Part shown: piece after piece, positions 57,505-64,000 of the stretch
How positions within the stretch are numbered: position 1 is the stretch's first letter
How the letters are laid out: each line of letters starts with the position of its first letter
Assembly (NCBI RefSeq): GCF_900187065.1
Contig: NZ_LT906483.1
Location: 4,526,001-4,590,000, forward strand
DNA length: 64,000 nt
DNA from: Mycolicibacterium thermoresistibile
Lineage (GTDB): Bacteria; Actinomycetota; Actinomycetes; Mycobacteriales; Mycobacteriaceae
Direction: 5' to 3'
Notes under the pieces: generated by a model
The model's database searches: none
What the model saw: only the letters and a program-made list of their open reading frames with translations
Told to the model about the DNA's origin: nothing
Made by a program: the position numbers and the translations under genes

Positions 57505-60500
57505 TGGGCCAGATACGATCAACCCCCGTGATCGCCGCGGGAAGCAACCACCGGGCGGCCCGCCTCATCGCCATCGTCGCTGGTTTGCTCGGCGCGCTGA
57601 TGGCCTTGGTAACGCCGCTGTTGCCGGTGAATCAGACCACCGCCGAGTTGAACTGGCCGCAGGACGGGGTGCTGCGCAGCGTCGAAGCCCCGTTGATCGG
57701 CTACGTCGGCACCGAACTGACCATCAACGTGCCGTGCGAGGTCGCCGCCGGGCTCACCGGCGGCCGCACCGTGCTGCTGTCCACCGTGCCCAAGCAGGCC
57801 CCCAAGGCGGTGGACCGCGGCCTGCTGATCGAACGGGTCAACGACGACCTGCTGGTCATCGTCCGCAACACCCCGGTGGTCAGCGCCCCGCTCAGCCAAG
57901 TGCTCAGCCCGCAGTGCGACCGGTTGGAGTTCACCGCGCACGCCGACAAGGTCACCGGTGAGTTCGTCGGCCTGACCCAGGGCCCCGACAGCGAGACGCC
58001 CGGCGAACCGCTGCGCGGCGAACGGGGCGGCTACGACTTCCGCCCGCAGATCGTCGGGGTGTTCACCGACCTGTCCGGCCCGGCGCCGCCCGGCCTGGAG
58101 TTCTCCGCCACCATCGACACCCGGTACAGCAGCAGCCCCACCCTGCTGAAACTGCTGGTGATGATCGCCGGGGTGGTGCTGACGGTGATCGCGCTGGGCG
58201 CGCTGCACGTGCTCGACGCCGCCGACGGCATCCGGCACCGCCGGGTGCTGCCGCGCCGGTGGTGGTCGCTGACCCCGCTGGACGGGGTGGTGACCGCCGT
58301 GCTGGTGTGGTGGCACTTCGTCGGCGCCAACACCGCCGACGACGGCTACATCCTCACCATGGCGCGGGTGTCGGAGAACGCCGGCTACATGGCCAACTAC
58401 TACCGCTGGTTCGGCACCCCGGAGTCGCCGTTCGGCTGGTACTACGACCTGTTGGCGCTGTGGTCGCACGTCTCCACCGCCAGCGTGTGGATGCGGCTGC
58501 CGACGCTGGTGATGGGCCTGGTGTGCTGGTGGGTGATCAGCCGCGAGGTCATTCCCCGGCTGGGCCACGCCGTCAAGACCAACCGCGCCGCCGCGTGGAC
58601 CGCCGCGGCGATGTTCCTGGTGTTCTGGCTGCCGCTGAACAACGGGTTGCGCCCGGAACCGATCATCGCCCTGGGCATCCTGCTGACCTGGTGCTCGGTG
58701 GAACGCGGGGTGGCCACCAGCCGGCTGCTGCCGGTGGCGGTCGCGATCATCATCGGCGCGCTCACCCTGTTCTCCGGCCCCACCGGGGTGGCCGCCATCG
58801 GCGCGCTGCTGGTGGCGATCGGCCCGCTGAAGACCATCGTGGCCGCCCACGTGTCCCGGTTCGGCTATCTGGCGCTGCTGGCGCCGATCCTCGCCGCCTG
58901 CACGGTCACCGTCATCCTGATCTTCCGGGACCAGACACTGGTCGGCGAACTCGAGGCCAGCACCTTCAAATCCGCGGTCGGACCCAGCCTGGCCTGGTTC
59001 GACGAACACATCCGCTACTCCCGGTTGTTCACCACCAGCCCGGACGGCTCGGTCGCGCGCCGGTTCGCGGTGCTGTCGCTGCTGCTGGCGCTGGCGATCT
59101 CGGTGGCGATGTCGCTGCGCAAGGGCCGCATCCCGGGCACCGCGGCCGGTCCGAGCCGCCGCATCATCGGCATCACCGTCATCTCGTTCCTGGCCCTGAT
59201 GCTCACCCCGACCAAGTGGACCCACCACTTCGGGGTGTTCGCCGGGCTGGCCGGCTCGCTCGGGGCGCTGGCCGCGGTGGCGGTCACGGCGGCGGCCATG
59301 CGGTCCCGCCGCAACCGTGCGGTGTTCACCGCCGCGGTGCTGTTCGTCACCGCGCTGAGCTTCGCGACCGTCAACGGGTGGTGGTACGTCTCCAACTTCG
59401 GCGTGCCCTGGTCGAACCAGTTCCCGTCGTGGCAGTTCGCCTTCACCAACATCCTGCTCGGCTTCTCGGTGCTGGCGCTGCTGGCCGCGGCGTGGTTCCA
59501 CTTCTCCGGCCGCGACACCGGCGCACCACTGGCACGGCCCTCCTTGTGGCAGCGGATCGGTCAGGCGCCGCTGGCGGTCGCCGCGTGGGCGCTGGTGGTC
59601 TTCCAGGTGGTGTCGCTGACCTGGGCGATGATCGGTCAGTACCCGGCCTGGACGGTGGGCCGGTCCAACCTGCAGGCGCTCACCGGCAAGACCTGCGGCC
59701 TGGCCACCGATGTGCTGGTCGAACCCGACCCCAACGCAGGCATGCTCACTCCGGTGGGCGCGTCCCTGGCCGACGCGCTGGGTGCGGACGGCGCGGAGGG
59801 CTTCGACCCCAACGGCATCCCCACCGACGTCTCCCCGGACCCGGTGATGGGACGGCCCGGCGCGGACAACTTCGCCGACTCCGACACCGGATCCGGTGAC
59901 GACACCGAGAACCGGGCGGGCACCGAGGGCGGCACCACCGCCGCCGCCGGTGTCAACGGCTCCCGCGCCCGGCTGCCGTTCCATCTCGACCCGGCCCGCA
60001 CGCCGGTGCTGGGCAGCTGGCGCAGCGGCACCCAGCAACTGGCCCGGCTGCGGTCGGCGTGGTACCGGCTGCCGGACGGCTGGGCGGACCGGCTGGACAC
60101 CCACCCGCTGCTGGTGGTGTCGGCGTCCGGACGATTCGATCCCGACGAGGTCCAGCTGCAGTGGACCACCGCCGCCGACCCCGCCGACGCCGAGGCCGAG
60201 GGTTCGGTCGAGTTCGGCGATATCGGCGCGGCGCCGGCATGGCGCAACCTGCGCACCCCGCTGGCCGCGCTGCCACGGGAGGCCACCCACGTCCGGCTGG
60301 CGGCCTCCGACGACGATCTGGCCCCGCAGCACTGGATCGGGCTGACCCCGCCGCGCATCCCCGAGCTGCGCACCCTGCAGGACGTCGTCGGATCCGAGGA
60401 CCCGGTGCTGCTGGACTGGCTGGTCGGTCTGGCGTTCCCGTGTCAGCGCCCGTTCGACCACCGCCACGGGGTGATCGAGGTGCCCAGGTGGCGCATCCTG

Positions 60501-60746
60501 CCGGACCGGTTCGGCGCGGAGGCCAACTCGCCGGTGATGGACTACCTCGGCGGCGGGCCGCTGGGCATCACCGAGCTGCTGTTGCGCGCCACCACCGTGC
60601 CGACGTACCTCAACCACGACTGGAACCGGGACTGGGGCTCGCTGCAACGGCTCACCCCGTACCAAACCGACGCCCAACCTGCGCGAATCGACCTCGGTTC
60701 GGCAACGCGTAGCGGCCTGTGGAGCCCGGCACCGCTTCGTCATTGA
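57504..60746 (+). CDS. embC: Arabinosyltransferase EmbC
   Basis: 1080 aa GT-C enzyme. LLGALMALVTPLLPVNQTTA, YDFRPQIVGVFTDLSGPAPP and the catalytic loop ANTADDGYILTMARVSENAG (Asp279-Asp280) match M. tuberculosis EmbC rather than EmbA or EmbB. There are thirteen or so membrane segments, then a C-terminal carbohydrate-binding region (WRILPDRFGAEANSPVMDY). EmbC extends the arabinan of lipoarabinomannan and is an ethambutol target. ATG 57504 overlaps the aftA stop. Confidence 0.96.
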   Translation: MGQIRSTPVIAAGSNHRAARLIAIVAGLLGALMALVTPLLPVNQTTAELNWPQDGVLRSVEAPLIGYVGTELTINVPCEVAAGLTGGRTVLLSTVPKQAPKAVDRGLLIERVNDDLLVIVRNTPVVSAPLSQVLSPQCDRLEFTAHADKVTGEFVGLTQGPDSETPGEPLRGERGGYDFRPQIVGVFTDLSGPAPPGLEFSATIDTRYSSSPTLLKLLVMIAGVVLTVIALGALHVLDAADGIRHRRVLPRRWWSLTPLDGVVTAVLVWWHFVGANTADDGYILTMARVSENAGYMANYYRWFGTPESPFGWYYDLLALWSHVSTASVWMRLPTLVMGLVCWWVISREVIPRLGHAVKTNRAAAWTAAAMFLVFWLPLNNGLRPEPIIALGILLTWCSVERGVATSRLLPVAVAIIIGALTLFSGPTGVAAIGALLVAIGPLKTIVAAHVSRFGYLALLAPILAACTVTVILIFRDQTLVGELEASTFKSAVGPSLAWFDEHIRYSRLFTTSPDGSVARRFAVLSLLLALAISVAMSLRKGRIPGTAAGPSRRIIGITVISFLALMLTPTKWTHHFGVFAGLAGSLGALAAVAVTAAAMRSRRNRAVFTAAVLFVTALSFATVNGWWYVSNFGVPWSNQFPSWQFAFTNILLGFSVLALLAAAWFHFSGRDTGAPLARPSLWQRIGQAPLAVAAWALVVFQVVSLTWAMIGQYPAWTVGRSNLQALTGKTCGLATDVLVEPDPNAGMLTPVGASLADALGADGAEGFDPNGIPTDVSPDPVMGRPGADNFADSDTGSGDDTENRAGTEGGTTAAAGVNGSRARLPFHLDPARTPVLGSWRSGTQQLARLRSAWYRLPDGWADRLDTHPLLVVSASGRFDPDEVQLQWTTAADPADAEAEGSVEFGDIGAAPAWRNLRTPLAALPREATHVRLAASDDDLAPQHWIGLTPPRIPELRTLQDVVGSEDPVLLDWLVGLAFPCQRPFDHRHGVIEVPRWRILPDRFGAEANSPVMDYLGGGPLGITELLLRATTVPTYLNHDWNRDWGSLQRLTPYQTDAQPARIDLGSATRSGLWSPAPLRH

Positions 60747-60770
60747 TCCCGTGGCATACCATCGAGCCTC

Positions 60771-63700
60771 GTGTCGCGCGATGGTGCTGAACGGGCCCGG
60801 CGCGGTTTCGGTGTCGCCAGGCTGATTGCAGCCCTCGCCGGGATCGCCGGTGTACTGCTGTGTGGATTGGTGCCGCTGCTTCCGGTGCAGCAGACCACTG
60901 CGACGATCCTGTGGCCGCAGGGCACCGATGCCGACGGCCGGGTCACCGACATCACCGCCCCGCTGGTGTCCGGCGCTCCGCAGGCACTGGACGTGTCGAT
61001 CCCGTGCCCGGCCGTCGCGACCCTGCCCGAAGACGGCGATGTGGTGCTGTCGACCGTGCCGGCCGGCGGAATCGACGCCGGACGCAACGGGCTGTTCGTC
61101 CGCGCCAACGACGAGATCGTCGTCGTCGCGTTCCGCGACTCGGTGGCCGCGGTGGCGCCGCGGGCCGCGGTGGACGCCGGCGAGTGCAGCGTGCTGCACA
61201 TCTGGGCGAACCCGGCCAGCGTGGGCGCCGACTTCGTCGGGATCCCGGGCGCGGCCGGCACCGTCGGCGTGGAGAAGAAGCCGCAGGTCGCCGGGGTGTT
61301 CACCAACCTGGAGGCGTCCCCGCAGGACGGCCTGGCCGTGCGCGTCGACGTCGACACCCGGTTCATCACCGCCCCGACGGTGTTCAAGCTCGCCGCCATG
61401 CTGCTCGGCGTGGCCTGCGTGCTGGCCTCGATCCTGGCGCTGGCGCGGCTGGACCGCGCCGCCGCCCACCGGGTGCGCGGCCTGCGCCGGATCGGGCGCG
61501 CGAATCCGTTCACCTGGTTCGTCGACGTCGCGGTGATCGGCACGCTGGCGCTGTGGCATTTCATCGGCCCGCTGACCACCGATGACGGCTACAACACCAC
61601 GATCGCCCGGATCGCCGGTGAGGCCGGCTACACGGTCAACTACTACCGCTACTTCGGCGCCGCCGAGGCCCCGTTCGACTGGTATCAGTCGGTGCTGGCG
61701 CACCTCGCCGCGATCAGCACCTCCGGGGTGTGGCTGCGGGTGCCCGCCACCCTCGCCGCGATCGGCACCTGGCTGGTGATCAGCCGGTGGATGCTGCCCC
61801 GGCTGGGTCGGCGGTTGGCCGCCAACCGGGTCACCGTGGCCACCGGCGCGGCGGTGTTCCTGGCGGCGTGGCTGCCGTTCAACAACGGGCTGCGGCCCGA
61901 ACCGCTGATCGCCTTCGCGGTGGTGACCGCGTGGGTGCTGGTGGAGAAGGCGATCGGCACCCGGAGGTTGTGGCCGGCCGCGGCGGCCGTCGTCGTCGCG
62001 GTGTTCTCGGTGACCCTGGCCCCGCAGGGGCTGATCGCGCTGGCTCCGCTGCTGGTCGGCGCCCGCCCCATCGCCCGCATCATCGGCGCCCGCCGCCGCA
62101 CCGACGGCCTGCTCGCCCCGCTGGCCGCGCTCGCCGCGGCCGCCGCACTGATCTTCGTGGTGGTGTTCCGCGATCAGACGCTGGCCGCCGTCGCCGAATC
62201 GGTACGGATCAAGTACTCGGTCGGCCCGACCATCCCGTGGTATCAGGAGTTCCTGCGCTACTACTTCCTGACCGTCGAGGACAGCGTCGACGGATCTCTG
62301 ACCCGCCGCTTCTCGGTGCTGGTGCTGCTGCTGTGCCTGTTCGGTGTGTTGACGGTGCTGCTGCGGCGCGGCCGTCCACCGGGGGTGGCCTACGGCCCGG
62401 TGTGGCGGCTGATCGGGGTCACCGCGGTCGGGCTGCTGCTGCTGACCTTCACCCCCACCAAGTGGGCCATCCAGTTCGGCGCGTTCGCGGGGCTGACCGG
62501 CGCGCTGGGCGCGGTCACCGCGTTCGCCTTCGCCCGGGTCGGGCTGCACAGTCGCCGCAACCTCGCGCTGTACGTCACCGCGCTGCTGTTCGTGCTGGCC
62601 TGGGCGACCTCCGGGATCAACGGCTGGTTCTACGTCGGCAACTACGGTGTGCCGTGGTACGACAAGCAGCCGGTGATCTTCGGCTACCCGGTCACCACGA
62701 TCTTCCTGGTGCTGGCCATCGCGACCGGTCTGCTGGCCGGCTGGCTGCACTTCCGGATGGACTACGCCGGGCACACCGAGGTCGCCGACACCCCGCGCAA
62801 CCGGGTGCTGGCCTCCACCCCGCTGCTGGTGGTGGCGGTCATCATGGTGGTGTTGCAGGTCGGCTCCATGGTCAAGGGCGCGACCCAGCGCTACCCCGTG
62901 TACACGATCGCCAAGGCCAACGTCGCCGCGCTCACCCGGGACAGCTGCGCGATGGCCGACGATGTGCTGGTCGAGGCCGACACCAACGCCGGGATGCTGC
63001 AACCGGTTCCGGGCCAGCCGTTCGGCGAGTACGGTCCGCTCGGCGGCGCCGACCCGATCGGCTTCCACCCCAACGGGATCAGCGACACCCTCGAACCGCC
63101 CGAACCGGTCGTCGCCAACCCGGGCATGGTCAACTCCGACGGTGATCCGTCCAAACCCAATGTGGGCATCGGCTGGGCCGCCGGCACCGGCGGCGGCTAC
63201 GGCCCGGAGGGGATCAACGGCTCCCGGGTGTTCCTGCCGTTCGGGCTGGATCCCGCCCGCACCCCGGTGATGGGCAGCTACGGCGAGAACTCGGTGGCCG
63301 CCAAGGCCACCTCGGTCTGGTACGCCCTGCCCGACGACTGGCCGGCCACCATCGCCGAACGGCCCCTGGTCACCGTCGCGGCGGCCGGCGCGATCTGGTC
63401 CTACGACGAAGAGGGCGAGTTCAACTACGGACAGTCGCTGAAACTGCAATGGGGCGTGCGCCTTCCGGACGGCGGCTTCCAGCCGCTCGACGAGGTGCAG
63501 CCGATCGACGTCGGGGCGCCCCAGACCGCCTGGCGCAACCTGCGTTTCCCGCTGAGCTGGGCGCCGCCGGAGGCCGACGTGGTGCGCATCGTCGCCGACG
63601 ACCCCAACCTCAGCGACGACCAGTGGTTCGGCTTCACCCCGCCGCGGGTGCCGATCCTGCAGACCGCCCAGGACTTCCTCGGGTCGGACACCCCGGTGCT

Positions 63701-64000
63701 GATGGACATCGCCACGGCCGCGCACTTCCCCTGCCAGCGCCCGTTCGCCCACCATCTCGGCGTCGCCGAACTGCCCGAGTACCGCATCCTGCCGAACCAC
63801 AAACAGGTGGTGGCGTCGTCGAACATGTGGCAGTCGGCCGAGGACGGCGGCCCGTTCCTGTTCATCCAGGCGCTGCTGCGCACCGCGACGATCCCGACCT
63901 ATCTGCGCGACGACTGGTACCGCGACTGGGGGTCGATCGAGAGCTACCACCGGGTGGTCCCCGCATCCGAAGCGCCGACCGCCATCATCGACGAGGGTTC
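60771..64000 (+). CDS. embA: Arabinosyltransferase EmbA, 3' end beyond the window
   Basis: 1076 codons are present from GTG 60771; by comparison with the 1094-aa tuberculosis protein about 20 residues are missing. ARLIAALAGIAGVLLCGLVP opens it, GPLTTDDGYNTTIARIAGEA carries the catalytic pair (Asp271-Asp272), and GVPWYDKQPVIFGYPVTTIF is typical of EmbA. With EmbB, expected just downstream, it builds the terminal hexaarabinofuranosyl motif of arabinogalactan. It lies 24 nt after embC. Confidence 0.95.
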   Translation, partial: MSRDGAERARRGFGVARLIAALAGIAGVLLCGLVPLLPVQQTTATILWPQGTDADGRVTDITAPLVSGAPQALDVSIPCPAVATLPEDGDVVLSTVPAGGIDAGRNGLFVRANDEIVVVAFRDSVAAVAPRAAVDAGECSVLHIWANPASVGADFVGIPGAAGTVGVEKKPQVAGVFTNLEASPQDGLAVRVDVDTRFITAPTVFKLAAMLLGVACVLASILALARLDRAAAHRVRGLRRIGRANPFTWFVDVAVIGTLALWHFIGPLTTDDGYNTTIARIAGEAGYTVNYYRYFGAAEAPFDWYQSVLAHLAAISTSGVWLRVPATLAAIGTWLVISRWMLPRLGRRLAANRVTVATGAAVFLAAWLPFNNGLRPEPLIAFAVVTAWVLVEKAIGTRRLWPAAAAVVVAVFSVTLAPQGLIALAPLLVGARPIARIIGARRRTDGLLAPLAALAAAAALIFVVVFRDQTLAAVAESVRIKYSVGPTIPWYQEFLRYYFLTVEDSVDGSLTRRFSVLVLLLCLFGVLTVLLRRGRPPGVAYGPVWRLIGVTAVGLLLLTFTPTKWAIQFGAFAGLTGALGAVTAFAFARVGLHSRRNLALYVTALLFVLAWATSGINGWFYVGNYGVPWYDKQPVIFGYPVTTIFLVLAIATGLLAGWLHFRMDYAGHTEVADTPRNRVLASTPLLVVAVIMVVLQVGSMVKGATQRYPVYTIAKANVAALTRDSCAMADDVLVEADTNAGMLQPVPGQPFGEYGPLGGADPIGFHPNGISDTLEPPEPVVANPGMVNSDGDPSKPNVGIGWAAGTGGGYGPEGINGSRVFLPFGLDPARTPVMGSYGENSVAAKATSVWYALPDDWPATIAERPLVTVAAAGAIWSYDEEGEFNYGQSLKLQWGVRLPDGGFQPLDEVQPIDVGAPQTAWRNLRFPLSWAPPEADVVRIVADDPNLSDDQWFGFTPPRVPILQTAQDFLGSDTPVLMDIATAAHFPCQRPFAHHLGVAELPEYRILPNHKQVVASSNMWQSAEDGGPFLFIQALLRTATIPTYLRDDWYRDWGSIESYHRVVPASEAPTAIIDEG

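Noticed and set aside
57519..63950. An antisense open frame of over 2,000 codons opposite embC and embA
   Set aside because: It is low in complexity (Arg, Gly, Gln, His, Val), has no motif, and mirrors the codon bias of embC/embA; such shadows are expected in GC-rich DNA.
1..64000. CRISPR array
   Set aside because: Only isolated two-copy repeats occur; there are no regularly spaced repeats with spacers and no cas genes.

Overview
The window is high-GC actinobacterial DNA and is almost certainly from a non-tuberculous mycobacterium (Mycolicibacterium-like). The evidence is the arabinogalactan locus (wzt, glfT1, wzm, gtrA, dprE1, dprE2, aftA, embC, embA), pafE/bpa ending in GQYL, an lpqH-type 19-kDa lipoprotein, a lucA-like gene next to tRNA-Ser and aspT, and a gene order that largely follows M. 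tuberculosis Rv3719 to Rv3794. That comparison rests on recalled gene order; no search was run.

Layout. 0-5 kb: end of an FAD oxidoreductase, a cyclopropane-synthase-like methyltransferase, dnaX, aspT, the SRP RNA and tRNA-Ser(GGA). 5-17 kb: lucA-like membrane protein, PepA-type protease, an NAD(P)-binding oxidoreductase, the Prim-PolC/LigC repair pair, an MFS transporter, a phosphotransferase, an MBL-fold protein, gluQ, a P450 and tgt. 17-26 kb: lpqH, tRNA-Ser(CGA), tadA and its partner, tyrA, a LapA-type membrane protein, fadE36-like, a phosphatase, an SDR and an alkylsulfatase. 26-32 kb: an accessory operon around a MoxR ATPase and a NorD-type VWA protein, with two near-duplicate multi-pass membrane proteins, two tiny membrane proteins, a TetR regulator, a SnoaL-like protein and an MDR oxidoreductase. 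33-42 kb: tRNA-Arg, tRNA-Ser(GCT), pat, echA21, tRNA-Ser(TGA), a MarR/quinone-oxidoreductase pair, an aminotransferase-like protein lacking its PLP lysine, pafE and the galactan export genes. 42-45 kb: PPOX, DUF222/HNH and gtrA. 45-53.3 kb: an inserted accessory island. 53.4-64 kb: dprE1 to embA.

Two regions stand out. The first is the MoxR/VWA operon. MoxR-VWA pairs normally mature a metalloenzyme, yet no nitric oxide reductase or RuBisCO is present, so the unrecognised paralogous membrane proteins flanking the pair are the likely clients. Two promoters in this operon share an inverted-repeat operator over the -35 box. The second is the island between gtrA and dprE1. It carries a minus-strand operon joined by 4-nt start/stop overlaps: an alpha/beta hydrolase with a WXG-like N-terminus, then alternating LppA-type lipoproteins and EspC-like proteins with a YxxxD export signal. 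This looks like a type VII secretion effector with duplicated partner or immunity genes. The hydrolase is frameshifted at a 7-bp homopolymer. One lipoprotein copy is split by three nested insertion sequences (IS3 in IS256 in IS256) whose target duplications allow the original reading frames to be rebuilt.
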